In this document: piece after piece, positions 15,564-23,520 of the stretch
Position numbering within the stretch: position 1 is the first letter of the stretch
How the letters are laid out: every line of letters begins with the position of its first letter
Source of the DNA: CAYTPI01 sp964439625
GTDB lineage: Bacteria; Chloroflexota; Anaerolineae; Aggregatilineales; UBA3940
NCBI GenBank assembly: GCA_964439625.1
Contig: CAYTPI010000028.1
Coordinates: 1-32,893 of the forward strand
Length of the DNA stretch: 32,893 bases
Direction of reading: 5' to 3'
Notes under the pieces: generated by a model
Database searches by the model: none
What the model saw: the letters and a program-made list of their open reading frames with translations, nothing else
What the model was told of the DNA's origin: nothing
Made by a program: the position numbers and the translations under genes

Positions 15564-16451
15564 ATGCCAGCCGTTGTACATAATCAGCAGTTTCAAGTTC
15601 GTCTATACGAATGTGATGCTTATGGGCACGTCAACAATGCCGTCTATTTGCGCTATATGGAAGAAGCTGCGCTGGGCGCTTCGGCAGCAGTGGGCTACCC
15701 GTGGACGCGCTACGCTGCGCTGGGCCGCACTTGGTTCACCAGAGATACGACCGTCGAGTATTTTTACCCGATCACCTTTGGTGACTCGATTGATGTTCAC
15801 ACCTGGCTAACTGATTTGCGACGCGTGCGGTCGCTGCGAGTCTATGAGATGTACTTGTCCGGCACCGATCAACTGGTGGCACGCGGCGAGACGGATTGGA
15901 CCTACATTGATACCCAGTCCAAGCGGCCAGTGATGGTTCCCGATGAAGTTGTTAGTGCCTACCACCCCGGTGAGACCCCGCCGCGCCTTGAGCGTGACCC
16001 GTTCCCGTCTGTACCACCCGCACCTGATGGCTTTCCGTACCAAGTTATCCGGCGCGTCGAGTGGCGCGACCTTGACTCTTTGCGCCACGTCAACAACGCT
16101 ATTTACCTGACCTACATGGAAGACGCTGCCATGCAAGCAGTTGCCTCATTTGGGTGGCCTGTCTACCGCATGCGGGAGCTCGACCAAGGGCCAGTTGCCA
16201 CCGAAACGCGCATTCAATACCTTGGCACGGCTGACCTCGATGATGAACTGGTTGTCTCGACGTATCTGTCAAATGTACGTCGGGCATCGGGTACACGGCA
16301 CTATACGGTCACCCGCACCAGTGACGGACAGTTGTTGGCGCAGGCTTACACGCGTTGGGCTTGGGTAGACTTGGTGACTGGACGACCATGCCCCATTCCG
16401 CGAGAAGTACGTCAAGATTTAGCTGGTCATATTATTAAGGAGGGTGAATGA
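15564..16451 (+). CDS. double hot-dog acyl thioesterase (4HBT / acyl-ACP thioesterase-like)
   Basis: The 295-residue product is two hot-dog domains in tandem, each with the 4HBT active-site helix signature: YECDAYGHVNNAVYLRYMEEA-type sequence near residues 14-34 (Asp and Asn of the signature intact) and DLDSLRHVNNAIYLTYMEDA in the second half. Each half also has the RVEWRD or VRLYE first strand and a final TDWTYID or YTRWAWVDL strand. This layout matches fatty acyl-ACP or acyl-CoA thioesterases in which both halves keep a motif. It likely hydrolyses an acyl thioester in the cytosol; chain length unknown. Its TGA overlaps the next ATG as ATGA (16448-16451), so the receiver-DUF309 gene is translationally coupled. 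Confidence 0.88.
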   Translation: MPAVVHNQQFQVRLYECDAYGHVNNAVYLRYMEEAALGASAAVGYPWTRYAALGRTWFTRDTTVEYFYPITFGDSIDVHTWLTDLRRVRSLRVYEMYLSGTDQLVARGETDWTYIDTQSKRPVMVPDEVVSAYHPGETPPRLERDPFPSVPPAPDGFPYQVIRRVEWRDLDSLRHVNNAIYLTYMEDAAMQAVASFGWPVYRMRELDQGPVATETRIQYLGTADLDDELVVSTYLSNVRRASGTRHYTVTRTSDGQLLAQAYTRWAWVDLVTGRPCPIPREVRQDLAGHIIKEGE

Positions 16452-17218
16452 GCGCTCCTATCATTGTCATCGGTGAACCAGCATGGCGTGCGGATGTTGC
16501 GGATGTTGCTGCTGCGGTTGGGCATCCGATTATCGAAATTAATCAGCGAGATGGCTATGTGCCAGCCTTGGTTGAGACGCACGCAGCGATCATTTTAGTA
16601 GATGGTGCTGATCCTGATTGGGCATTTTGGTGCTCAACTCCGAAGGCTAGCCCGGCTGCGCGGCGCATTCCAATTGTGTTGATCACAAAGGACGATGCCC
16701 TGACAGAGGCCAGCACGCGTCATGGTGCTGACTTTACGCTGCCATCACGAGCCATCCCAATGCAGCTCGCTGAGCTTATTCAGGATGCTGGTAGAGCCAA
16801 CCCGGCTGCTGTCGTGCAAGCTTTGTTGACGCCTTGTGCCGAACCCCTACCGGAGACGGCCCGCGAGGCAATCACATTGTTCAACGCTGGGCAATACTAC
16901 AAGCAGCATGATCTGCTAGAAGCCCAATGGATGCAAGAAACACGGCCTATCCGTGACTTGTATCGAGCGATTCTTCAGGTGGGTATTGCCTACTATCAAG
17001 TTGAACGCGGCAATCAGCGTGGTGCAATTAAGATGCTGCTGCGAAGCATGCAATGGTTAAACATTCTGCCGGATGTCTGCCAAGGGGTCGATATCGCCAC
17101 ACTGCGGTCGGACGCTCGCGCTGTACTGGCTGCCTTGGAGGTCCATACGGATGCTGACCTGAGTACATTTGATATGAGCTTGTTACGGCCCGTCAAATTG
17201 ATGGATCAAAGCCACTAA
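16448..17218 (+). CDS. degenerate receiver domain fused to DUF309
   Basis: Residues 1-115 form a CheY-like alpha/beta fold: PIIVIGEPAW (first strand, one of the two acidic residues kept as Glu10), AAIILVDGADP with the possible phospho-acceptor Asp52, IPIVLIT with Thr80, and GADFTLPSRAI where the usual Lys is absent. Residues 138-235 match DUF309: ITLFNAGQYYKQHDLLEAQW, then RAILQVGIAYYQVERGNQRG and MLLRSMQWL. DUF309 is an all-helical family of unknown function with a conserved HE/HD-LLE-W motif. The fusion implies that an input signal, phosphorylation or otherwise, controls the DUF309 part. It overlaps the thioesterase gene by 4 bp. No histidine kinase is near. Confidence 0.8.
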   Translation: MSAPIIVIGEPAWRADVADVAAAVGHPIIEINQRDGYVPALVETHAAIILVDGADPDWAFWCSTPKASPAARRIPIVLITKDDALTEASTRHGADFTLPSRAIPMQLAELIQDAGRANPAAVVQALLTPCAEPLPETAREAITLFNAGQYYKQHDLLEAQWMQETRPIRDLYRAILQVGIAYYQVERGNQRGAIKMLLRSMQWLNILPDVCQGVDIATLRSDARAVLAALEVHTDADLSTFDMSLLRPVKLMDQSH

Positions 17219-17234
17219 CAAAACGAAAACAAAA

Positions 17235-17264
17235 TTGACACAATGTCCAGCCCAGTCACATAAT
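17235..17264 (+). promoter_or_regulatory. near-consensus sigma70-type promoter of the SRPBCC gene
   Basis: TTGACA (17235-17240, 6/6) and CATAAT (17259-17264, 5/6) are separated by 18 bp. AAGGGGAG (17291-17298) is the ribosome site, 8 nt before ATG 17307. This is the strongest promoter I see in the window, so this small gene is probably well expressed. Confidence 0.75.
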
Positions 17265-17306
17265 TACGCCTAGTAGAACAAACAATATCAAAGGGGAGTC
17301 GCGCAC

Positions 17307-17741
17307 ATGTCTACCACATATCAAAGTACAGTGACAGTCAATGCAGGGGTTGAAGACATCGAAGCATATGCTCGCTATGCGGATAGCTGGCCTGATTGGT
17401 TCCCAGGCATCACACAGGTCGAAGTAGACGAAACCTATCCGGAAGTTGGTAGCAACGCTCATGTCACCTTCTCAGCGGCGGGCGTGAACATCGAACTCAC
17501 GCTGACGGTGGCTGAGTATGTCTTCGGTGAGATCGTGACGTTTAACTTCGATGGCATGGCGCAAGGCACTACCAGTTTCTATTTAGAAGAAAACGGCGGC
17601 GCTTATGACGTCACAGCCTACCTTGAATACGCGCTGGCTGGCGGCGTCTTAGGGCAAGTCGCTGATAAGCTCGTCATCGAGCGTAAAGTGTCTGAAAATA
17701 TCGACCAAGCCTTGGCAAATATGCAAGCTGGCCTTAGCTAG
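17307..17741 (+). CDS. SRPBCC / START-like (polyketide cyclase-type) protein
   Basis: The 144-residue product fits the SRPBCC helix-grip fold: a first strand with YQSTVTVNAGVEDIEAYAR, the typical DSWPDWFPGITQVEV turn, alternating strands (VTFSAAGVNIELTLTV, TSFYLEENGGAYDVTAYLEY) and a long C-terminal helix (VIERKVSENIDQALANMQAG). The fold makes a hydrophobic pocket for lipids or polyketide-like ligands, and many bacterial members have no known ligand. It is transcribed from its own strong promoter and has no operon partner. Confidence 0.85.
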   Translation: MSTTYQSTVTVNAGVEDIEAYARYADSWPDWFPGITQVEVDETYPEVGSNAHVTFSAAGVNIELTLTVAEYVFGEIVTFNFDGMAQGTTSFYLEENGGAYDVTAYLEYALAGGVLGQVADKLVIERKVSENIDQALANMQAGLS

Positions 17742-18020
17742 CTAGCCATCTCCGTTGGCGGCACGATTAACTCGGCAGAACCTAGCCACTGCCTGTTCTC
17801 GTAGGTCGATGAAGAAATCACCCTGATGGAGCACATCGACCTCTGTCTGTTGCTATGCGCCGATCTCTTTTTACATACCAACTGACTGAAAGCTCCTGTC
17901 GAGACCATGGGACTGTTGTGTGTTGAAGGCGGCTGGGCAGGCGCTGCCGTAAAATGTTCACTAAGATGTTCTGGTGGCGTTTTGTGATCAACTTCAAAGC
18001 TCGATGGAAGGTGCCCGACC

Positions 18021-18653
18021 ATGGCAACTAAAATAGGCGTTATCTCCGATATCCACGCGGACCTTGGGGGTTTGGAACACGCCCTTGAAACACTCAAAGC
18101 CCAGCAGGTTGATCGCATTTTATGTCTTGGTGACCTTGTTGACCGTGGATTTGATGGCGACGAAGTCATTGAGTTGCTCAAACAGGCAGATATTCCCTGT
18201 GTACTGGGCAACCACGATGAGGATATGATCCGGGCGGAGGAGGGCTATCTGATCCATGAACGCTGGGAACAAGTCTCTGATGTGTCTTTGGCCCACCTCA
18301 AAGATTTGCCCTACAAGCGCGACCTGCATATTGAAGGTATTGATGTTTGCATAGCGCATGGTTCCGCTTACAGCAATACGGATTACCTGTTCCCTGATTT
18401 AACTCGCGAGCGCTATTTGCGCGCCCTTGAAGATGCAGCCTCCTCTGTGCTGATGGTAGGGCATACCCACCAACCGATGAAGATTTGCATTGAAGGAAGG
18501 GGCCATATCTTCAACCCTGGCTCCGTTTGCCTACACGAGCGCCGTGATAGCGGATCTTGCGGCATTCTATCGCTCCCCGAAATTGAGTTCACCGTGCTTA
18601 GTGTTTACAGTGGCAAACTCGTCGAAATTGTCGAACGGCGCTTTGACCCGTAG
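18021..18653 (+). CDS. calcineurin-like metallophosphoesterase (YfcE/MJ0936-type)
   Basis: The 210-residue product carries the full dimetal set: ISDIHADL (Asp10, His12), CLGDLVDRG (Asp38), VLGNHDE (Asn64, His65), IAHGS and MVGHTHQP, with FNPGSV after it. Length and order fit the YfcE/MJ0936 family of small phosphodiesterases and phosphatases. GGAAGGTG (18006-18013) is the ribosome site. A 279-bp gap precedes it, so it may have its own promoter, and it may lead into the membrane-protein/carotenoid operon 83 bp downstream. The physiological substrate is unknown. Confidence 0.9.
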   Translation: MATKIGVISDIHADLGGLEHALETLKAQQVDRILCLGDLVDRGFDGDEVIELLKQADIPCVLGNHDEDMIRAEEGYLIHERWEQVSDVSLAHLKDLPYKRDLHIEGIDVCIAHGSAYSNTDYLFPDLTRERYLRALEDAASSVLMVGHTHQPMKICIEGRGHIFNPGSVCLHERRDSGSCGILSLPEIEFTVLSVYSGKLVEIVERRFDP

Positions 18654-18736
18654 GCCCACATCAGTGATTGTAGTGGCATTTGCTGCAACCAGATTGCTAT
18701 GATCAGGCATCGATAACCAGCCACGAAAGTTTTCGC

Positions 18737-19228
18737 ATGGTCGAGCAAACCGCTATCGAAACCAATCCGGAAGATAAGCAGCCTGATCTTTCTGAAATTT
18801 ACGCCTATTCTGACCTTGTATCCGAACGCCTCATGACGTGGGCGCAGTGGAGCACAATCGTTGGTCTGATGATATCCACCAGCCGCAGTCAATTTAACAA
18901 AGGTTTTGCCAGCCAAATGATTAGCTGGGGGGTGATCGACGGCCTGATCGCTTACTTTGGCAACCGAAGCAGTCAAAAGCGCCGGCAGCAGCCTGACGGT
19001 TATGCTCAAGAGGTGCTGGCAGAACAGACTCGCAATTTACGCCTGGCTTTATGGATTAACGCGGGGTTGGATGTCATGTATGTGATCACCGGGTTTCTAC
19101 TGGCTGGTCGCTCGAAGAAAAAAATGACCCGCGGCATTGGCTGGGGTATCGTCGTGCAGGGTGGGTTTCTTTTCCTATTTGACCTCTACCACGCACTAAC
19201 CCTTGACGAAGCGCTAGAGGCTGAGTAA
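18737..19228 (+). CDS. multi-pass membrane protein, unknown (possibly DUF6992-like)
   Basis: I start at ATG 18737 (MVEQTAIE), since the 19-residue extension to 18680 looks non-coding. The 163-residue product has a soluble N terminus with helix YAYSDLVSERLMTWAQWSTI, then about four hydrophobic segments (STIVGLMISTS, MISWGVIDGLIAYFG, LRLALWINAGLDVMYVITGF, WGIVVQGGFLFLFDLYH). Its pattern of paired Trp/Gly helices reminds me of DUF6992 proteins, but this is a weak recollection. Its TAA shares a base with the next ATG (TAATG at 19226-19230), so it is co-translated with the alpha/beta hydrolase and begins the carotenoid-like operon. Confidence 0.7.
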   Translation: MVEQTAIETNPEDKQPDLSEIYAYSDLVSERLMTWAQWSTIVGLMISTSRSQFNKGFASQMISWGVIDGLIAYFGNRSSQKRRQQPDGYAQEVLAEQTRNLRLALWINAGLDVMYVITGFLLAGRSKKKMTRGIGWGIVVQGGFLFLFDLYHALTLDEALEAE

Positions 19229-20076
19229 TGGATGCACTCCCGTTTGAGCCATTTCAAGGCGAACAGCACGATCCGTTCATTCTGCCGGGTGGTAAACGTG
19301 CTGCCATTCTGCTGCATGGGTTTCCCGGCACCCCAGCTGAAATGCGTCCGCTCGCGGAGCGTCTAAACCGCTCAGGGTGGACGGCTCAAGGCTTACTGCT
19401 ACCGGGTTTTGGTGCTGATATTGCTAACTTGCCGCAGACCGACCGCAACCAATGGCAGAATGCGGTCACCGAGGCCGTTCACCAGATGCGCGTTCGCTGC
19501 GACACAGTGGTATTGGTTGGCTTTTCGATGGGGGCAGCAGTCGCGCTGCCGGTGGCGGTTAAGTCATCTGTCGATGCGCTGGTATTGATCGCCCCATTTC
19601 GTCGGATGACGTTTGGTAGTGCGCTGCGTGATCAGGCTGTATCCGTACTTTGGCCTATCCTCAAGCTTGCTTTCCCCGAACCAAAACCCTTTCAAGACGC
19701 TGATTTGGATGACCCTCAGATTCAGCATGGCATCAAAAACTTCATGCCAGATGCTGACTTAGATGACCCCGCCGTGCGAGAAGGCATCCGGAATTTTAGC
19801 ATTGACCCCAACATTCTTGAACAACTTCAGTTCTCCGGGCGGGATGCCATCAAAGTCGCTAGCAAAGTCAAGGTACCAACAATGGTGCTGCAAGGTCTAA
19901 AGGATGAAGTTGCCCTGCCGCTGTACACGCGCCAATACATGAAGCGTCTGCCTTCTACGACGGAATACATCGAACTAGCCCAAGGTGACCATGAAATGAT
20001 CAAAGAACACAGCCCTGCCTTTGAACCGCTGGCGCGCGCTGTCGTCACGTTTTTAGAGCCACTCACCCGTGACTGA
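19228..20076 (+). CDS. alpha/beta hydrolase (esterase/monoacylglycerol lipase-like)
   Basis: The 282-residue serine hydrolase has the oxyanion-side HGFPG (30-34), nucleophile elbow GFSMG with Ser100, acid Asp226 in LQGLKDEV and His255 in AQGDHEMIKE, a complete triad. It resembles small carboxylesterases and monoacylglycerol lipases. The lid region contains an 18-residue tandem repeat (157-174, 175-192; DADLDDP...GIKNF and DADLDDP...GIRNF). It sits between a membrane protein and CruF, overlapping CruF by 8 bp, so a role in lipid or carotenoid ester turnover is possible but inferred from position only. Confidence 0.88.
   Translation: MDALPFEPFQGEQHDPFILPGGKRAAILLHGFPGTPAEMRPLAERLNRSGWTAQGLLLPGFGADIANLPQTDRNQWQNAVTEAVHQMRVRCDTVVLVGFSMGAAVALPVAVKSSVDALVLIAPFRRMTFGSALRDQAVSVLWPILKLAFPEPKPFQDADLDDPQIQHGIKNFMPDADLDDPAVREGIRNFSIDPNILEQLQFSGRDAIKVASKVKVPTMVLQGLKDEVALPLYTRQYMKRLPSTTEYIELAQGDHEMIKEHSPAFEPLARAVVTFLEPLTRD
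19696..19803 (+). repeat. in-frame 54-bp tandem duplication in the hydrolase lid
   Basis: Units at 19696-19749 and 19750-19803 encode similar 18-residue segments, both starting DADLDDP and containing GI(K/R)NF. DNA identity is partial, mostly third-position differences in the conserved residues, so the duplication is old and kept under selection. Confidence 0.8.
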
Positions 20077-20917
20077 TGCTGCCCGTTCAAGGACTCGTCA
20101 TCTATCTACGCAACTGCATGCCTTTGTACGTTGGCTGGTGACAACATGGCAGTCTGGTGGGCTGCGCTATCAACTGCCCTTAGCCCTCTGGCTGTTGAGT
20201 ATGATCAGTATTCCGATCATTGGCTGGACGCTTGGGCCGCAGCCGCAAATTAACGGCATCATCATTGCGACCATTCTTCAAACTATACTGGGTATTGCTA
20301 CACTTAGCTTGACGTGGGGTTGGCTGCGGGCGCTAGGAGCTGCGGGGGTGGTCGGGGGCATCACATGGGCCGCGGAAGCAGTCGGCACGGCAACGGGATT
20401 CCCATTTGGTAACTATTACTACACCGATACGTTCCAGTTACAGGTGGCGCATGTGCCGCTGCTTATTCCAATTGCCTGGATGATGGTGCTGCCCTCGGCC
20501 TGGGCTATTGGGCAATTGGTTCGTGACCGGTTTGCACAACCGTCTGCTCTCAAACTGATATTATTCACTATGGTGGCTGCCGCTGCCTTGACGGCTTGGG
20601 ATTTTGGCCTTGACCCACAAATGGTTGGCTGGGGCTTATGGGTTTGGCTTGACGGTGGGGCTTACTTCGGCATTCCGATCTCGAACTTTATCGGTTGGTT
20701 CGGGACGGGGGCGCTCGGTACGTTAGCGGTCTGGTGGTTGGTTGCCCCACCTGATGATGCGCTTGCAACCGACCAACTGCTTTTGATCTACGCTCTGACG
20801 TGGTTTCTGATGGCTTTTGGCCTAATCCTGTTTTGGGATTTAGCCGGGCCGGGGTTCGTTCTGTTGTTGGTGATGGGGTTTTTCCTAGTGCTGGCTGGGT
20901 GGCTGCGTGTTTCATGA
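20069..20917 (+). CDS. cruF: CruF-type carotenoid 1,2-hydratase (DUF422 family)
   Basis: A 282-residue multi-pass membrane protein starting at GTG 20069, inside the end of the hydrolase gene. It has the carotenoid biosynthesis protein signature: WAAEAVGTATGFPFGNYYYTD (100-120), IPIAWMMV, WDFGLDPQM (177-185) and YFGIPISNFIGW (199-210), spread over about 7 helices. Known members, CruF of cyanobacteria and Deinococcus and haloarchaeal bisanhydrobacterioruberin hydratase, add water to the psi end of acyclic or monocyclic carotenoids. No phytoene synthase, desaturase or cyclase is in the window, so the substrate is not known here. It overlaps the next gene by 4 bp. Confidence 0.88.
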   Translation: MTDAARSRTRHLSTQLHAFVRWLVTTWQSGGLRYQLPLALWLLSMISIPIIGWTLGPQPQINGIIIATILQTILGIATLSLTWGWLRALGAAGVVGGITWAAEAVGTATGFPFGNYYYTDTFQLQVAHVPLLIPIAWMMVLPSAWAIGQLVRDRFAQPSALKLILFTMVAAAALTAWDFGLDPQMVGWGLWVWLDGGAYFGIPISNFIGWFGTGALGTLAVWWLVAPPDDALATDQLLLIYALTWFLMAFGLILFWDLAGPGFVLLLVMGFFLVLAGWLRVS

Positions 20918-21552
20918 GTTTACCGTTACTGTTTGTCTTACTCGGATTCATTAGTGGATCAGTGCCTTGGTCGCTGATCCTCGGCTTTGCCTTTCTCCAA
21001 GCAGACATCCGTACCGTTGGCGATGGCAACCCTGGTGCCTTCAACGTGATCCGTGCTGGTGGGGGTAGTGGGCTGGTCGCTGCGGCTATGTTTCTCGATG
21101 CGCTCAAGGCTGGGCTTCCGGTTGGGCTGGCAGTGATCTTCTTTGGCATTGACGGTTGGCTGATTGTGCCGGTTGCCTTAGCACCGTTATTGGGTCACAT
21201 GTTTTCGCCATTTTTAGGATACAAAGGCGGCAAGGGTGTGGCCTCGACGATTGGCCTGTGGGCTGGTTTAACTCTGTTTTGGGAGGCACCGTTTGTTTTA
21301 GGGGCTTTTCTTGGGCTATTTTTTTTCGGGGTGACAAACAGTGGTTTCGCCGTCTTATTGATGATGTGTGGCTGGTTAGGACACATCGTAGTTACTGGGC
21401 GTACAGAACCTACTTGGCTGGTGCTGTGGGGCCTTAATACAGCTCTGCTGGCCTATAAATATCGCGCCGATCTCCAAGAACCAGTTGCCTTTCGTGAGGC
21501 TTACAAACGCCGTGTTGATAGCATTTTCCGTCGTGAGGGTGTAGAGAACTAA
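20914..21552 (+). CDS. plsY: PlsY-like glycerol-3-phosphate acyltransferase
   Basis: I start at ATG 20914 (MSLPLLFVLLGFISGSVPWS), which overlaps the CruF stop as ATGA; a longer open frame from 20800 lies inside CruF. The 212-residue product has PlsY layout: GSVPWSLILG, then DIRTVGDGNPGAFNVIR (31-47), LDALKAGLPV, and GHMFSPFLGYKGGKGVAS (94-111), over about five helices. PlsY moves acyl groups from acyl phosphate to glycerol 3-phosphate. Two positions in the usual SGNPGATN motif are changed (Ser to Asp37, Thr to Phe43). Placed between CruF and a glycosyltransferase, it could be a normal lipid enzyme or one adapted to another acceptor; the symbol is by family, not by proven role. Confidence 0.82.
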   Translation: MSLPLLFVLLGFISGSVPWSLILGFAFLQADIRTVGDGNPGAFNVIRAGGGSGLVAAAMFLDALKAGLPVGLAVIFFGIDGWLIVPVALAPLLGHMFSPFLGYKGGKGVASTIGLWAGLTLFWEAPFVLGAFLGLFFFGVTNSGFAVLLMMCGWLGHIVVTGRTEPTWLVLWGLNTALLAYKYRADLQEPVAFREAYKRRVDSIFRREGVEN

Positions 21553-21556
21553 GCTC

Positions 21557-22708
21557 GTGGTACCGCTCATCTTCCTGATCGCCATCACCATCATCCTGAT
21601 TGCGCTAACAGGGATCGCCATCCTTAACGCGCTGACCTTCCCCCGTTTAAGTGTGCCCACCAGTGGCCTTGGCGCATCGGTTTCTATTTCGGTGTTGATA
21701 CCGGCCCGCAACGAAGCCGATGTCATCGGTAAGACGGTACAAGCTGTGTTATCACAGCAAATCGATGCCAAATTGGAACTGCTTATCCTAGATGATCATT
21801 CGACGGATGGCACTCGCCAGCAGGCATTAGCCGCAGCAGATGGTGACTCCCGCCTGCGCATCATTAAGGGCGGCACGCTGCCAGCCGGCTGGCTCGGTAA
21901 GACGTGGGCTTGCCAGCAGTTAGGGCAAGCTGCTGCTGGGGACATCCTCGTGTTTGCTGATGCAGACGTTCAATGGGGAGCAGGGGCTTTGGCGGCGTTG
22001 GTGTCTCAGGCAGAGAAGACTAATGCTGATATGGTCGGCGTTTGGCCTACTCAAGAGACGGTCACATGGGCAGAGCGCTTGGTCGTACCGCTAATGGGTA
22101 TGGTGATTGTCGGCTACCTACCTGTCTTGGCGACCCACCACCTTCGGTTACCGGCCTTTGCGGCTGCCAATGGACAGTGCCTGCTGTTTCGCAAGCCCAT
22201 CTATGAGGCAATTGGAGGGCACGCGGTCGTCAAAGACGAAATCGTTGAAGATGTGATGCTGGCGCGGCGGGTGGTTGCGGCTGGGGGGCGGTTGCGCATC
22301 GCTGATGGTAATCAGTTAATAGGCTGCCGCATGTATGATGGTTGGCAGGCAGTGCGGAGGGGCTTCGGCAAGAACATCATGGCGGGGTATGGCGAGAACC
22401 TACTTGCGCTGACGCTCGCGACGGTCTTCCACTGGGCTGTTTTCCTGGGGCCTTGGCTGCTGCTACTTTTCCCAACAACACCCGGTTACCCTTGGTGGCC
22501 CCTCGCTTTGATCGTCCTTTCGGTTGGTTTCCGTGCCTTGACTGCTGCCGTGACTCGTCAGCGCCCGCTTGACTCCCCCTGGATGCCCGTGTCCGTTCTC
22601 TTGATGACGCTGATTGCGGGGCAGTCTGCTTGGTGGTATCTACGCTATGGTGGCCCTCATTGGAAAGGACGAACGATTGTCCGCTGGCGCTTCTTGCCGT
22701 GGGTTTAG
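21557..22708 (+). CDS. membrane GT2 glycosyltransferase (CruG/CrtQ-like)
   Basis: This starts at GTG 21557, 4 bp after the PlsY-like stop. The 383-residue protein has an N-terminal membrane helix (3-28), a GT-A domain with SVLIPARNEADVI (45-57), DDHSTDGT (79-86) and FADADV with the DXD (133-138), then GGTLPAGWLGKTWAC (105-119), which is common in carotenoid and hopanoid GT2 enzymes. EDVMLARRV provides the catalytic acid region, and YDGWQAVRRGFGKN precedes three C-terminal helices. With CruF upstream, the closest named match is CruG, which glycosylates the CruF-made hydroxyl, or CrtQ. I leave the symbol empty because the sugar and acceptor are inferred. Confidence 0.83.
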   Translation: MVPLIFLIAITIILIALTGIAILNALTFPRLSVPTSGLGASVSISVLIPARNEADVIGKTVQAVLSQQIDAKLELLILDDHSTDGTRQQALAAADGDSRLRIIKGGTLPAGWLGKTWACQQLGQAAAGDILVFADADVQWGAGALAALVSQAEKTNADMVGVWPTQETVTWAERLVVPLMGMVIVGYLPVLATHHLRLPAFAAANGQCLLFRKPIYEAIGGHAVVKDEIVEDVMLARRVVAAGGRLRIADGNQLIGCRMYDGWQAVRRGFGKNIMAGYGENLLALTLATVFHWAVFLGPWLLLLFPTTPGYPWWPLALIVLSVGFRALTAAVTRQRPLDSPWMPVSVLLMTLIAGQSAWWYLRYGGPHWKGRTIVRWRFLPWV

Positions 22709-23025
22709 CCTGAGCGCTGATCGGAAATTGACCGCTATCAGGCGTATTCACAATTGTTCAATCGAGTAGCTTTTATTTCAAATTGAGCGCCGTAATCTGT
22801 CGTCAATGTCTTGATGTAGGCTTGAGAGCTAACAAATAAGCGTCAATTTAACCAGCGATTCACAAAAGTGTAGCAAAGCTCATACCCTATGCGATATTGT
22901 CATACTATTAAATGACTGCTGTCAACGTAAGCAGCTAAAGCTACTAAAACTTTCTAACCTACAACAGTTTGAGTTGATACGGAAACTGTTGCAAGGCGAG
23001 ATCGTGAGGCACATACTCAAGCACA
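22709..23025 (+). other. 317-bp intergenic region between the GT2 and TPR genes
   Basis: No credible gene on either strand. Just after the GT2 stop there is a weak inverted repeat, CCTGAGCG (22709-22716) against CGCTATCAGG (22733-22742), with a 2-nt bulge and no U tail; it might end the carotenoid operon. The rest is AT-richer than the genes and includes a 9-bp dyad (22962-22991). I could not find a convincing -10/-35 pair for the TPR gene. Confidence 0.6.
22962..22991. promoter_or_regulatory. 9-bp dyad in the leader of the TPR gene
   Basis: CAACAGTTT (22962-22970) and AAACTGTTG (22983-22991) are perfect inverted repeats 12 nt apart, 34 bp before ATG 23026. It may be an operator or an mRNA hairpin. 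There is no T run after it, so an intrinsic terminator is unlikely. Confidence 0.45.
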
Positions 23026-23487
23026 ATGGAAAACAAGTTAGCAGATATTTCTTACCTTAAGCGCCTTGAACGCATGCAAACTGTGCTTGAGTTGGCCCAG
23101 CAGGGTGACTACTTTGCGGCACGTGACTTACTCGAGGACATCCTACGGGAAGACCCTGAGAACGTTGAAGCATGGATTTTGATGGCACGCCTCGCCCCGG
23201 ATCGCACTCAGGCACTCTACTGCTTACACCGCGTCTTCAAATTTGGTAAGCACCCAGATGTCATAATCTGGGCGCGCAAGCAGATCAACCGGCTGGAAGA
23301 GAATATGTGCGACGTCCGTAATGAACGTGCCGCGGAAAATGCGCGTCAGGAAGAGCACAACACATACAAGCGCCAAGCATCAATCAGTGCTTATATCTTT
23401 GCGATTGGTCTGCTAGGGCTGTTGGTGTTGGGTGCCGCATCATCATTCCTGATCTTTGTCGTGCTGCCCTTCATCGGAGCACCGTAA
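23026..23487 (+). CDS. TPR protein with C-terminal membrane anchor
   Basis: The 153-residue product begins with one or two TPR-like helix pairs: VLELAQQGDYFAARDLLEDI and LREDPENVEAWILMARLAPD, with a third partial unit around ALYCLHRVFKFGKHPD. A charged linker (ENARQEEHNTYKRQ) precedes one hydrophobic segment near the C terminus (YIFAIGLLGLLVLGAASSFL). It is likely cytosolic and tail-anchored and acts as a protein-binding adaptor. This N-terminal arrangement recurs in Chloroflexota proteins, in my recollection. It converges on the GAF gene with a 33-bp gap. Confidence 0.75.
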   Translation: MENKLADISYLKRLERMQTVLELAQQGDYFAARDLLEDILREDPENVEAWILMARLAPDRTQALYCLHRVFKFGKHPDVIIWARKQINRLEENMCDVRNERAAENARQEEHNTYKRQASISAYIFAIGLLGLLVLGAASSFLIFVVLPFIGAP

Positions 23488-23520
23488 CACACGATACCCT
23501 ACGCAATTTAAGCAGTCAGT

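Noticed and set aside
15439..15810. 123-residue plus-strand frame overlapping the start of the double hot-dog gene
   Set aside because: Shares most of its DNA with the thioesterase in another frame and has no domain signal.
17954..18031. 25-residue plus-strand frame (MFTKMFWWRFVIN...) ending just inside the metallophosphoesterase start
   Set aside because: Could be a leader peptide, but no ribosome site is visible, and chance frames of this length are common.
17738..18211. 157-residue open frame on minus across the gap before the metallophosphoesterase
   Set aside because: Ser/Arg/Pro-rich shadow sequence that overlaps the start of a clear plus-strand gene; no ribosome site or motif.
20800..20913. 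38-residue N-terminal extension of the PlsY-like protein
   Set aside because: Lies entirely inside the CruF gene; the ATG at 20914 with its ATGA overlap and PlsY-like first helix is better.
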